Counted from the stretch's first letter, positions 1-9,765 are shown. The stretch is DNA of 24,584 nucleotides from Chara braunii (GCA_003427395.1 BFEA01000192.1:2084600-2109183); one strand, 5' to 3'. The notes: generated from the sequence alone by a model not told the origin. Made by a program: numbers and translations.

Positions 1-369
1 GGACCCAACCAGGTTGCTTGAGTGAATGTATGGGGTGGCGAGACACAAAGGAGGCTGTTTGGAGTAAGCGAGAGGGAGTAGAGAGTGAGAGGTACTCGCA
101 CCTGGAATCTGACCTTCAGGAAGACATTGAGTGACTTTTGGGCTTCCCCTCAAGAGGGAGACTTGATCGGAGGCTGCCATATCTGCATCGGATTGCTGCA
201 AGTTGCTACTTTGGTCTTCAGGCATCGACGGGGGATCCGGCTTTGCAACAGGGGTGTAGGAAGGCCCTCTTAGCCATGCTAGGACACTTCGTGTAGTGGT
301 AGCTAGGGGTCAGGGGGACTTATATGAGAGGGGAGTGACTCGTAATCCATCTTTGGAGGTCGGGCCTTA

Positions 370-378
370 CAGGTAAGT
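370..378 (+). promoter_or_regulatory. Consensus-like 5' splice site (CAG|GTAAGT)
   Basis: The bases CAGGTAAGT match the U1-complementary donor consensus exactly, with the exon/intron border between 372 and 373. No coding exon can be read upstream, so if it is used it may belong to a 5' UTR or a non-coding transcript. A nine-base match can also arise by chance. Confidence 0.3.
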
Positions 379-644
379 ATCGTGTGACCTGGGAAAGCCC
401 GTGGGAGGTTGCTTGGTGCTTCATGGCCTGTTGGGGGTGTGCTGGGTTCTCTTCCTCTTCTCTGCGGTCTTGGTTGTGTGTGTGAGCTTGTGGATTGCTT
501 TCTCACCTGATGGATGGATGGATGATGTATCTACTCTAAATGACATATCTTTCTACGGTGCATTGTCTTTTCATTTATGAACGGCTGTAGAAGTGAGTTC
601 TTGCTGAAAGTTGTCTTTTCCTTTCAATACGGTAGAGGCAGTTT

Positions 645-755
645 GGGACCGACTTCTCACCCCTGTCACGTTGGTCCTGGTCCACGGCCTACTTGGGACC
701 CCTCGGGACCCAGTGGGACCAGGCCCAACGGGACAGGACCTTTTGGGCCCAGATC
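645..755. repeat. Degenerate GGGACC-rich tract
   Basis: GGGAC(C) recurs at least five times in about 110 bp, at spacings of roughly 10 to 15 or more bases, interleaved with GGCCC and CCACGG. Translated on either strand it gives collagen-like Gly/Pro peptides, which explains the overlapping frames here. A looser run of GGACCG appears at 20,799-20,870. Confidence 0.5.
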
Positions 756-1037
756 TGTTGCCGCCAGAGCATTTATTTGTTGTGCTGGAATTGGGGGACA
801 TACGGACAGCAAGGGCATTCCTTTCAAGGGGATCTTGACTAGCCTTACCGCATGTTAGCACATACTGCCCCGCGTCTGACTCGGCGACCATCTGCACCCC
901 TCGAAATCTCCATTGCTGCAGATTAAGTCTTCTTCGTCTGATTTACTGTGATGTATGTCCCCTGTCAGGTTAGACAAGAGGGGATCTCCAACTGATCTGA
1001 TCGGGCCCGTTCTATAAATCAGACCTCTCAGCTGTTT

Positions 1038-1070
1038 CTATTTATTTTTATTTATTTATTTATTTTTTCT
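1038..1070. repeat. (TTTA)n low-complexity run
   Basis: An imperfect TTTA/TTTTTA repeat of about 33 bp lies just upstream of the gag region of the retrotransposon and about 20 bp downstream of a TATAAA match. Confidence 0.7.
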
Positions 1071-1176
1071 TCTGCTGCGTGCCACACTCTAAGTCCAAAT
1101 GATTCGCCGCTCCGGCCAGGAGTTCTACCTTCTTCTCTGAGTGGTTTTCAGTTTGTTTCTTTCACCTGAACTATCT

Positions 1177-2861
1177 ATGTCCAGTATTGAGACGCGTGCG
1201 CAGACAGCGAAGAGAGAAGAAAGGGAGAGAGAAGGTGTTCTGTTTGAGAGTGTGAGGAAGGGCAAGAGGAGTGTTCGTTCAAACGTAAGGAGAGAGCGGA
1301 CCCCTCTTGAGAGTTCTACTGACGCCCCTTCCTCCAGCATGGCGGTCATCACATCTGCCCAATGGCAGGCCATGCTGGACGCAGCAGACGAGAGCCAGAA
1401 ACCATTCTTTCAGAAGCTGTATGATGATGCCGTGCAGAGGAAAGGGAGGCACCGGCAGCAGCTAGAGCCGCCGATATTGCTGATCAGGTGGCTCTCCTTC
1501 GGATCCCGGAAGCCAATGCTGACCGGTTCCAGGAGGAACTAGCTGTTGCTGTAGCAGCCTTGGTCCGACTGCGGACCTTGGAAAACCTTGAGTCTCGTAT
1601 GACAGCACTTGAGCAGCGGAACGAAGAGTTGCAGGCTAAGGTAATGAGCCTCGAACAGTCCCAGTTGTCTGCCTCACGCCCTCCTAACCCTCGATCTGCT
1701 ATAATCCCAACCTCTCAAGCCAACACAGCCCTCGTGCCAAGGGCAAGTGGAACCGTAGCAAGCGCAGGAACCGGCGCCAACTCCTCGAGCGGCAGCACCG
1801 GCAGTTCTGCGCTGGTCATGGTCTCGAATGCAGGGACATCAGCCCAAAACGCCGCAGTCCCTACTGGCGTTCAATACAGCGGTCCCATGGTGGATAAGCG
1901 GGCGGCCACGCTGCCGTCCAAGTACGACGGGAAGGCAGACATCACCTCTTGGATTAGTTTCATGAGGTCGTACTTTGAGGTCATGCTGACACCGCAAGAG
2001 GACCGAAGTATGATCATGGGGACTAATACTGAGCCCGCCGTACGAAACCACATTGAGCTCCAAGTTGTCGCAGCAGGCTATGAACGCATAGACCTGACTG
2101 ATTGGCTGAAGGTCACCCCTGTCCGCGCCCTCGAGGATCTTCTCCTTGACCGGTACTGAGATAAACATGCTGCGCTCAAGGCTAGGCTGAAGCTTGAGGC
2201 CCTCAAGGGCCAAACATGGAGGTCATCCATGCAGGCTTTGGAACAGCACTTGANTGGTNTGTTCACCACTCCGGATCNGGGAATGACTGACGTATCTTGT
2301 ATGGATGTAGTCATGGGGGTGGCCCCTAAAGAATACCTCTCCCTGCTAGCACTCGAGGACCATGCCACCTGGCGAGAGCTCATGAAGGACCTAGTCGACC
2401 TANAGGCCAAGGACCTCGCCAGGCGCAAGAAGGCGCCCGCTGCAGGTGGGAAACCACAACGCAAGCGGTTTGGAAGCAGCAACCAGCTTGCACTGCATGA
2501 TCATCAGGAGGCTGACGATCAGTCCTATGCGGATGATTTGTCTCTAGATGACGATCTAGAGTCGGACTCCGATACGGGCTGTTCCACATCAGCCATTGAG
2601 TGTGACAGAAATGATGATGAGAAACTTAATGCATTCAGAAATACTGCTTCAAATAAGGGGCCTAACCGTGGTTCAGGTAAGGGAACTGTCATACACCTTC
2701 CCAAAAATGCTAAGATCCCTGAGAAACCGGAGGACGCTTCTACCAAGCCTTGGGAAGCTCTCCGCATCACTCAAAAGGAATGGGAAAGCAGATCCAAATT
2801 GCGCGTATGCTTGCATTGTCAAAAGCCTGGGCATGCTGTGCAGGATTGCTATCGTCTTTAG
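1177..2861 (+). pseudogene. gag: Chromovirus gag (capsid and nucleocapsid), broken
   Basis: Gag packages the element's RNA and builds the cytoplasmic particle. Translation could begin at ATG 1177 or at ATG 1339, which has a good context (CAGCATGGCG). In order one sees a basic N-terminus, an Ala-rich segment, a heptad-like coiled coil (LENLESRMTALEQRNEELQ region, about 1587-1660), a Ser/Thr/Ala-rich linker, a retrotransposon gag core from about 1900 (LPSKYDGKADITSWISFMRS), a basic then acidic tail (LSLDDDLESDSD), and a C-terminal zinc knuckle CLHCQKPGHAVQDC (CX2CX4HX4C). The frame shifts from phase 1 to phase 0 in the A/G run near 1437-1446. A TGA at 2157-2159 interrupts the core, and homologous-looking sequence continues in the same phase after it. 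Four N bases fall in this gene. The final stop is TAG 2859-2861. Confidence 0.85.
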
Positions 2862-2904
2862 GGAAACAGGCAAGGGGCGTAGAAGAGTCATCAGCACTCT
2901 CTAC
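2861..2904 (+). promoter_or_regulatory. Candidate -1 frameshift signal at the gag/pol junction
   Basis: GGGAAAC at 2861-2867 is a canonical slippery heptamer, lying G|GGA|AAC in the gag phase. The pol frame is exactly -1 relative to gag. A hairpin follows: GTAGAAGAGT (2879-2888) can pair with ACTCTCTAC (2896-2904) across a 7-nt loop with one bulged A. The spacer of 11 nt is longer than usual. The gag stop TAG sits immediately before the heptamer and would block slippage, so either that stop is a later mutation or the match is fortuitous. Confidence 0.4.
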
Positions 2905-4645
2905 AGCAAGGGAAGTTGAGCAGTCAATTGCAGGCCCTTCCGAGGAGCCTGGATTTGGCCAGCAGCTTGCTCTTGAAGCCCGAACTGATGCTGATTCCAA
3001 GGCTGGTGCAGTCCAAGTATTATACACTGAGCCTTGGGAGGAGTCTGGAGAAGTTGACCTCCACGCCCACATGGAGCATTGGCTGCAGCTCAAGCAGCAA
3101 CGCCGTGTTCAGGGGAGCGTGGAGCTAACTTTCTTTAAACTGTTCATTAACCACCGATACATCCGTGTGCTGATTGACAGTGTTTCGACCACTAATTTCT
3201 TCTCTCCAAACGGGATTCGTAAGGCGGGCCTGGGTATGAAGCAAGTTTAACTGCAAAACCCTTGCTGGACTTAGGTGGGCAACCAAGAGGTTGTCACTTC
3301 CACTCATGCTGTCAAAAGTGCGCGCATCACCTTTGACAAAGACCGCACTGTCACACATGAGCTGAATTTCTATATCTTGGATAAGTGTCCTTTCGACGCG
3401 GTCATTGGCTTGGGCTGGCTAAAGGCTCATTGCCTAAGGACCACGTGGGCGGACAATCAGTTCGTGGTACTTGATGCCAAGGGGAACGAGCGTACCGTCT
3501 TATTAGATGAGACGCGCGAGTCCCCTGTGACTCTTTTAAGTGCTAACAAATTCTGCAGGTCAGTGCGCAGGCGCAAGGAAGTTGATTTTGTACATATAGC
3601 CCTTGTAAAACCACTCCATGTGCCTTCTACTTTTGTTGCATTTTCTACCTCGNTAAGTAACTCTACTTCTAATCCATCTACTTCTACTGTGAATAATCCT
3701 TCTACTTCTAATCCGGTTGTAATTGCTGTAAATTCTCAGTCTAATTTTCTTTCTCCTGATGAGGATGATCCTCCACCGGAAGTCCCAACAAAAATTCGCC
3801 AACTATTGGATCGATTCCCTGAAGTTTTGGCCGAACCTCGTGGAGTTCCCGATCGTCCGGTCAAACACAAAATCGAGATAATAGAGGGGAGTGTTCCTCC
3901 AAAGGGCTGCGTCTACCGTATGGGACAAGGCGAGTTGGAGGAGTTGAGACGGCAAATTGATGATATGATTGACCGTGGATGGATTAAGCCCAGTGAGTCT
4001 GAATTTGGTGCACCTGTCTTGTTTGTGCCAAAGAAAGGAGGCAAACTCCGTATGTGTATTGACTACCGTGGCCTCAATCGGATCACAAGAAAGAATGTTT
4101 ACCCTTTGCCTCGCATAGATGATCTGCTAGATGCGGCATGTGGATGCAAGGTCTTCTCCAAGATCGACCTCAAATCTGGTTATCGCCAGATTGAAGTTGA
4201 TCCGAGTGACCAGCATAAGATTGCATTCAAGACACGCGATGGGCTGTACGAGTTTATCGTTATGCCCTTCGTTCTTACGAATGCACCAGCCACCTTTCAG
4301 TGCCTCATGGACAAGGTACTTCGCCATCAACTCAACAGTTTTGTGGTTGTGTACCTTGATGATACCTTGATCTTCAGCAAAACCATGGAGGAGCACCTCA
4401 AGCACCTTGAGGAAGTTTTGCAGGTTCTCAAGGAGGCGCAGTTGCACCTCAACTTGGAGAAATCTGAGTTTGGGAGGGACAGCGTCATCTATCTTGGGCA
4501 TCGGTTGTCTGCAAACGGCCTTGAGCCGGAGGCAACCAAGGTTGAGGTCATCCGAAATTGGCCTCAACCGGCAAACGTATGCGAATTGCGTTCTTTCCTT
4601 GGTCTGGCCTCATATTACCGGAAGTTTGTGCCCAAATTCTCTTGA
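2861..4645 (+). pseudogene. pol: Chromovirus pol, protease and reverse transcriptase part
   Basis: This is phase 2, -1 relative to gag. The protease (about 3110-3450) shows RVLIDSVSTTNFF, where the aspartic protease motif should read D-S/T-G. The Gly codon is GTT (Val) at 3182-3184. In-frame TAA (3248-3250) and TAG (3272-3274) interrupt it, and a conserved flap/end segment (FDAVIGLGWLKAH) follows. A low-complexity Ser/Thr/Asn linker lies near 3640-3750. RT copies the element RNA into DNA: PVLFVPKKGGKLRMCIDYRG, SKIDLKSGYRQI (first catalytic Asp 4166-4168) and YLDD (4352-4363) are present. The usual PFG motif reads PFV (GTT at 4271-4273). The frame closes at TGA 4643-4645, where RT connection sequence appears to have been deleted. 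Confidence 0.9.
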
Positions 4646-5052
4646 AAGAGGCATTGGTGAGTCATCCTGTGCGTCGCATTGCCGATCCCAACCTCACTTT
4701 CGTAGTCACTACGGATGCGAGCCAGTTCGGGATTGGTGTTGTGCTGCAGCAAGATGATGGTGATGGCCTGCGTCTGCTCGAGTACTACAGCAAACGCATG
4801 CCCATCCATAAGGTAGCTATATATGCGTGAGCTTTACGCCCTGCGCGAAGCCCTCGCACATTGAAAACACTACCTCTTGGGTCGCCACTTCAAGGTCTAT
4901 TCTGATCATCAGACCTTGAGTGGATTCAGACACAATCTGAACTCTCTCCTACATTGACCCGCTGGTTGCATGACATTGATGTCTATAGCTTTGAGTTGAA
5001 ACATAAGAAAGGTTGTTATAACCGGGTTGCTGATGCATTGTCCCGCCATCCT
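4646..5052 (+). pseudogene. pol: Chromovirus pol, RNase H part, three frames
   Basis: RNase H removes the RNA strand during reverse transcription. Its pieces alternate in phase. LKEALVSHP through TDASQFGIGVVLQQ is phase 1 up to about 4818. MRELYALREALAH, TGA (4862-4864, where the family has Trp), then KHYLLGRHFKVYSDHQTL is phase 2 up to about 4919. WIQTQSELSPTLTRWLHDID through ADALSRHPEF is phase 1 again. The four acidic active-site positions (D in TDAS, E in MREL, D in YSDH, D in ADAL) can all be seen, so the loss is by indel rather than by active-site change. The join with the RT at about 4640-4650 lacks the stretch of a few dozen residues normally between the RT thumb and RNase H. Confidence 0.85.
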
Positions 5053-6651
5053 GAATTCTTGACTTGCCTTGTGGGTTCCTACAACCTCCGAAGGAAACTG
5101 AAGGAGGATCTGGTTGAACACACCGCCAAGGATCCGGACCTCAGTCCCATCCTTGAGCAGCTCAAGGATGACCCTAACAGTCAGTCTGACTTTCATGAAT
5201 GCGAGGGTCTTGTATTCCGCCGGTATGGAAAGTTTGACCGTTTGTGTGTACCCAACCATGCGCCTCTCCGAACTCATTTCTTGGATTTGGCACATGGTCG
5301 GAGTGGACATTTTGGCTTTGAGAAGACTTATGGAAGTCTTCTGCAGCAATTTGATTGGCCAGAAATGAAAGGATCTGCTTAGAAATTCATTGTTGAATGT
5401 CAAGTATGCCAAAGAATCAAGGTCCACAGGCATAAGCCTTATGGCCTACTGAGACCTCTCCCCATTCCTGATGGACCCGATGAGTCAATTTCCATCGACT
5501 TCACAGACATGGGAAAGGTGAGTGAGGCTGGAAATTCACAAGTCATGGTCATTGTGGACCGCTTCTCCAAATTTCTGAACTTGATTCCTCTCCCTCCTCA
5601 CGCCCCGACTGAACTTGTCATAGAAGAATTCCATCAGCAGTACATTCTGCAGTCTGGCGTCCCGAAAACTATTGTGAGTGATCGGGACACCAGATTCATC
5701 AGCAAAGATTGGAAAGACTTCACATCTCAGATCTACGACATCAAACTGAACAGGACTTCTGGTCGACACCCCGAAGCCAACGGATTGGTTGAGGAGATCA
5801 ACCAGACTGTCATCCAATTGCTTCGCGCACTAATTGTTCCAGATCAGAACACGTGGGACAAGGAATTGCACAAGGTGAAGGGGCTGTACAACAACTCTAT
5901 TCACTCTGCGACTGGTGTGACACCAAACCAATTGCAGTATGGATGGTCGATGCGTAATCCCCTCTCCTATCTGTTCCCCGAACGGTCACCTGGTCTGATG
6001 CCCGGCATGCCTGGCTACAATGCCAAATACGCACGCTTGCTCAAAGCTGCTACAACAGCTATGAACAAGCGTCAGCATGCCATGATCAAACATACCAATA
6101 AGCTGCGCAAAGAAGAAAAATTCAAAGTAGGGGATTATGTTTGGGTCAAAATGTCCGAGTTTTCTGATGAAGAGGGCATATCAAGGAAGCTTCTTCCACT
6201 ATACTACGACCCTTGGCAGATTCTGAAGGTAGTCGGGGATGACTTTGGCCCTTCATTTGTGATTGACGTGTCTCCTCATCTGCACACGTATCCGGTCTTT
6301 CATGCGTCCAAACTATTCCCACACATTGATGATGAGACCTTTCCTTTCCGGGACCCGATGATACCTCGCCCTATCGACGGCGGCCATGAGATAGAAAGAA
6401 TCGTATCTCACGAGGGCAGAGGGAGGAACATACAGTATAAGGTTCACTTCCTCTATCACCCGTTGACTGAATTCTTCTGGATCGACCGGAAAGAGCTGCT
6501 AAAAAGTGCTCCCCGTGTTGTGAACGCTTACAAAAGACAGATCACCGAGGGACAGACCACTAAGTTCGTAGCACCAATGACTCCTCATGGATTGACCAAG
6601 TCTCTTTTTCTGATGTACTCCTACGATGCATTTTGTACCGACTCTGACTGA
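5053..6651 (+). pseudogene. pol: Chromovirus integrase with C-terminal chromodomain
   Basis: Integrase inserts the DNA copy; the chromodomain is thought to steer insertion towards particular histone marks. It is phase 1 throughout with one stop, TAG 5380-5382, inside the zinc-binding domain. That domain shows H in LAHGRSGHFG and the pair C in ECQVCQ. The DDE core has D in SIDFTD (5497-5499), D in IVSDRD (5680-5682) and E in GLVEEINQT (5791-5793), with 36 residues between the last two. After the core come a basic/aromatic module (KVGDYVWVKM; DPWQILKVV, usually GPF-like) and YPVFHASKLFPHIDD. Then a chromodomain-like segment (EIERIVSHEGRGRNIQYKVH...FFWIDRKEL, about 6388-6520) and a short tail ending at TGA 6649-6651. 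After the TAG the frame is open for 423 codons, the best-preserved part of the element. Confidence 0.92.
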
Positions 6652-6679
6652 GTTACTCGCTCGAAGGGACCTCGCTCTC

Positions 6680-6692
6680 GAGAGGGGAGTAA
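6680..6692 (+). other. Polypurine tract
   Basis: The purine run GAGAGGGGAG followed by TAA lies directly before the inferred LTR start TGTAATGACCC, 28 bp after the pol stop. This is where plus-strand DNA priming occurs in LTR retrotransposons. Confidence 0.75.
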
Positions 6693-6808
6693 TGTAATGA
6701 CCCACCAAAAACACAGACTGAGAACACTGCTGATTTCTGGGATTTGTCACTGGAATGAATGCCTTGCTGTGATTCCCGCATTCTGCTGTGGTTCCAAGTC
6801 TGTNTGTA

Positions 6809-6908
6809 TGCGTGCCTGCTGGTTTGCATGCCTGTCTGAGTGCTTGCCGGTTGTGTGTGTGTGCGTGCCTGCTGGTTTGCATGTCTGTCGGAGTGCTTGC
6901 TGGTTGGG
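6809..6908 (+). repeat. Tandem duplication inside the LTR, period 53
   Basis: A 45-47 bp unit starting TGCGTGCCTGCTGGTTTGCA occurs at 6809 and again at 6862 with a few differences, separated by a short TG run. Such duplications are common in LTR U3 regions and can hold repeated enhancer sites; no function is shown here. Confidence 0.8.
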
Positions 6909-7723
6909 TATGCGGTGTGACCCGCAAGGGTACTTGTTGGTTGCAAGGCCCACCGGGCCGGTACTTGCCTGTGGCCGTGATTTTGAAGGGTTGCAGGGGG
7001 TAAACACGCCGGTAGCGGGGAGTAGGCCCACGACACTTAGAGCAGCTGGGGAAAAACACTCAAGTAGCAGGTAGGCCGAGCAGAAGAAGACAAAAAGTTG
7101 GCATTTTTAGAGGCCCAGTAGCGGTAGGTTAGAGGTAGGCCGGTACCAGTCCAACTAGGGCCTGTGCGGACAATAACCGAGCCTGCAATGATGTTTCCCT
7201 CCAAAAGGGAGGAGGTACCGGTTGCTGGGAGGCCGCTTGGCCTAGGAAGTCACCGCCCAGGAGGCCGGTAGGCCNCTATATCTTCAGGAAGAGCGNAGAG
7301 CTCTTCCTCATTTGCGGTATGCAAGGATTGGCGACNTGCTGCTGGAGNGCAGCGCTGGACTGAAGCAGCNCTGCTTGGAGGTGAAGGTCCGCTGGGGCTC
7401 AGCCTGGCTATGGCNAGCACCCCAGCTTGAGGAGGAGGAAGAAGGGGGCATGGTAGGAGAGTGGTAGGGCACTTACNTGGCTATGGTGGACACCNTCTTC
7501 ATCACCTTGTTGNGCGCTGCATCNGGAAGGCCCCAGTTGGGGTAGCGNTGCACCAGAGCAGCTCAAGGCAGAGTCAGGCATAGCGGACCAAGTCAAGCAG
7601 CGGCATAGCTGCTTTGGGTTGTCTTCTGGACATCAGGGCAGCACCATAGCTGCCACCCAGTAGTCCGCCATGGCCTATGCATGAGAGAGGAGGTTGAAGG
7701 AGGGAAGACATAGCCATGGTGGA

Positions 7724-7747
7724 CTTGTTGTTGTTGTTGTTGTTGTG
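7724..7747. repeat. (TTG)n microsatellite
   Basis: A pure run of about eight TTG units inside the LTR; a short ATT run follows at about 7805-7819. Confidence 0.9.
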
Positions 7748-7901
7748 AGTTGAGTCAGCAGTAAGGGGGAACTTCGGACATTGATTCTGGTTCATCCATT
7801 CATTGTTATTATTATTATTGAGAGAAGAATAAGATTGGTGAAGAGAAGGAGGAAGGAGGAAGGTGGAGAGAGAAGGGGGAATTGTCATTGGTCTTGCTGG
7901 T

Positions 7902-7903
<2 letters not shown>

Positions 7904-7934
<31 letters not shown>

Positions 7935-7962
7935 CTTCTTCTTCTTCTTCTTCTTCTTCTTT
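7904..7962. repeat. (TTC)n microsatellite
   Basis: About nineteen uninterrupted TTC units inside the LTR, about 110 bp from its inferred right end. The run reads as polySer on + and carries no gene. Confidence 0.95.
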
Positions 7963-8090
7963 ACCTCTCCTCTGGTCTTTATCTCTTTGCAAGTGCTTTC
8001 ATTTCTTTCGCAATTGGTTGGCATTGTCTTTCATTGTGAATTTGCACTTGGGAAGTGACCAGGATCGTAACAGATGATTCAAATATATGG

Positions 8091-8111
8091 ATTTTTTTTT
8101 TTTTTTTTTTT
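8091..8111. repeat. Poly(T) run between the LTR and the twin repeat
   Basis: About 21 consecutive T bases lie directly before the first copy of the twin repeat. Read on the minus strand it is a poly(A) run and might be the tail of a retroposed sequence in that orientation. Confidence 0.6.
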
Positions 8112-8573
8112 AAATAGAAGATTATGCTATATCAGCTATTCTGGCCTCCTAATCCTAGAACAACTCCTAGCCCTCCCTGAACCAAGACATTGTGCCTCAG
8201 AGACAGAACCAACCTAACCAACGTCAACCATAGCTGATCTCTTCTCGCCTCCTTGCAACCCCCCCCGGTTGACCACTGGAATGCCTTCCACCCTCAGCAA
8301 ACCCCAGATCTCTCTACAAGGCCTCACACTCCTGACATTTACAGGTTGCAGGGCACCGCCCCAGCTCCGGCTTGCGTCGTTCTGGCATCGGCAAACCAAG
8401 GGCACAGAAAGAGCAACTCAGTAGATATCAGTCCAGGTTCAACCATCTCAGAAGTCCTATATCCCGAATGTGGGAGAAGACTAGCTGCCAAAATTTCAGA
8501 ACACCAAAAAGCTTAATATAACATTAATCATATGATGATACTAATGATGATGATGATGATGATGATGAATATG
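8112..8573 (+). repeat. Twin repeat copy A with (GAT)n tail
   Basis: This copy corresponds nearly along its whole length to copy B, offset by exactly 480 bp at the left (ATAGAAG..TATGCTAT, CTGGCCTCCTAATCCTAGAA) and about 512 bp at the right. Shared blocks include CAGATCTCTCTACAAGGCCT, GCCCCAGCTCCGGC, GCGTCGTTCTGGCATCG and CACCAAAAAGC. It ends in ATATAACA followed by a GAT-type run (8544-8568). A discrete body with its own simple-sequence tail suggests a SINE or a LINE 3' end. I do not recognise the family. The 87-codon frame across it (8253-8516) is not kept in copy B, so I treat it as non-coding. Confidence 0.75.
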
Positions 8574-8591
8574 ATGATTAGTATATAGAAA

Positions 8592-9056
8592 ATATAGAAG
8601 ACTATGCTATAACAACACTTCTGGCCTCCTAATCCTAGAACCCTCCCAGCCCTCCCTGGACCAGGACATTACATCTCAGAGACAATACCCTCCTAACCAA
8701 TGTCTACCATAGCTGACCTGTCCTCGCCACCTAGACTATCCTTGGCCCCATAGGTTGTCAGGGCAGCCCCCCCAGTTCGCCACTGGATTGCCTTCCTCCC
8801 TCGACAAATCCCCAGATCTCTCTACAAGGCCTCACACTCCTGCCAATTGCAGGTTATAGGGCAACGCCCCAGCTCCGGCCAGCGTCGTTCTGGCATCGCC
8901 AAACCAGGGACAAAGACAAAGCAACTCTGTAGATATCGGTCCAGATTCGACCATCTCTGAAATCCTATATCCTGATTAAGGAAGGATGCCAGATACAACC
9001 GAGAATTACAGCACACCAAAAAGCATGATATAACATAGATGATGATGATGATGATG
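8592..9056 (+). repeat. Twin repeat copy B with (GAT)n tail
   Basis: This is the second, diverged copy of the unit beginning at 8112, in the same orientation. It includes about 30 bp not in copy A (around 8740-8765) and has its own GAT run at 9038-9056. Divergence of the two copies shows the duplication or double insertion is not recent. Confidence 0.75.
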
Positions 9057-9429
9057 ACGTTGATTTTGATGATGAGATGATTCAGAAAAAATTCCCCCTC
9101 TCCCTTCCTTCCTCTATTCTCTCCATTCCCCTATCTATCCCTTTACCCTCATCTGCCCCCGCTGGGATTTGATGCCCAGCCCTAGAAAAGAGTATTCCTC
9201 ACAATCTGCCCATGCCCCCTCCAGGGTTTCACCACCTGCCTAATGAAACCCCTGCAGAGCTGAGCTCTCCCCGTCCCCCTCACATGTCATTCGCTTGGAT
9301 TTTGTAGGATTTTGTTGATAACAAAGGACAGCACCCTGAAGATAATGAAAATGAGGATGATGGTAACGACCCACTCACCTGCTGATGTGAAAGGCAAACG
9401 ATGCCTTGAAGAGCAACATCTAATGATAA
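9057..9429. other. Pyrimidine-rich spacer, no gene seen
   Basis: C/T-rich sequence (CCTTCCTTCC and similar runs) leads into GAT-rich sequence. Only short frames cross it and none has protein-like character. Confidence 0.5.
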
Positions 9430-9572
9430 CAAACTAATAATGATGATAATAATCATCATCATAATGATAATAATGATGATGATTATGATGATGATTATGA
9501 TGATGATTATGATGATGGCAATAATGATGCTGATGTCGATAATGATGATGATGTTTATGATGATGCTGATGT

Positions 9573-9614
<42 letters not shown>

Positions 9615-9680
9615 CGCACCAATGATGATGCTCATAATGATGATGATGATAATGGTGATGATGATGATGTCAGTAATGCA

Positions 9681-9721
<41 letters not shown>

Positions 9722-9765
9722 CGCACCAATGAAGATGCTCATAATGATGATGGTGATGTGAGTAA

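Larger units (their letters stand above)
1..1140. other. Unassigned 5' flank, no convincing gene
   Basis: No reading frame here has convincing protein character. The longer ones (577-858 on +, 571-897 on -) only translate a GGGACC-rich tract into Gly/Pro-rich peptides. The stretch holds a strong splice-donor match at 370-378, a (GATG)n run at 509-525, the GGGACC tract at about 645-755, a TATAAA match near 1014, and an A/T-rich TTTA run at 1038-1070. It should contain the 5' LTR and primer-binding site of the following retrotransposon. I find neither a match to the 3' LTR nor the usual initiator-Met primer-binding motif, so the element is probably truncated or rearranged here. Confidence 0.5.
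1141..8072 (+). mobile_element. Ty3/Gypsy chromovirus, degenerate, no 5' LTR seen
   Basis: The domain order is gag with zinc knuckle, protease, RT, RNase H, integrase (zinc domain and DDE core), chromodomain, polypurine tract, 3' LTR. Integrase after RNase H defines Ty3/Gypsy, and the C-terminal chromodomain places it with the chromoviruses. Lesions I can locate: a frameshift near 1437-1446; stops at 2157, 3248, 3272, 4862 and 5380; a deletion with frame change near 4644; frameshifts near 4815 and 4919; and Gly-to-Val changes in the protease and RT motifs. It cannot encode a working polyprotein. The left limit is arbitrary because no 5' LTR, primer-binding site or target duplication is visible. 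The right limit is inferred from the LTR terminus. Confidence 0.9.
6693..8072 (+). mobile_element. 3' LTR of the chromovirus
   Basis: It begins TGTAATGACCC right after the polypurine tract and is inferred to end GGATCGTAACA at 8072. The reverse complement of that end, TGTTACGATCC, matches the start at 8 of 11 positions, as expected for TG...CA LTR termini. At 1380 bp it is long but within the range of plant-lineage Gypsy LTRs. It contains a 53-bp-period duplication (6809-6908), a cluster of N bases (7275-7548), a (TTG)n run and a (TTC)n run. The right edge cannot be tested against a 5' LTR because none is present. The frames across it, including the polySer one at 7781-8077, are not genes. 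Confidence 0.7.

Noticed and set aside
577-858. Collagen-like Gly/Pro-rich frame
   Set aside because: The overlapping frames on both strands all look Gly/Pro-rich because of the GGGACC repeat; no start context or domain.
1010-1020. TATAAA match as an LTR promoter
   Set aside because: The surrounding sequence does not match the 3' LTR, so it cannot be tied to the retrotransposon.
7781-8077. 98-residue frame with a polySer stretch
   Set aside because: It spans the (TTC)n run and the LTR end; the rest has no protein-like pattern.
8253-8516. 87-residue frame in twin repeat copy A
   Set aside because: The frame is not conserved in copy B, so it is unlikely to be coding.
9434-9625. Long polyHis and polyMet frames on opposite strands
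   Set aside because: They are translations of the GAT/ATC microsatellite and have no other content.
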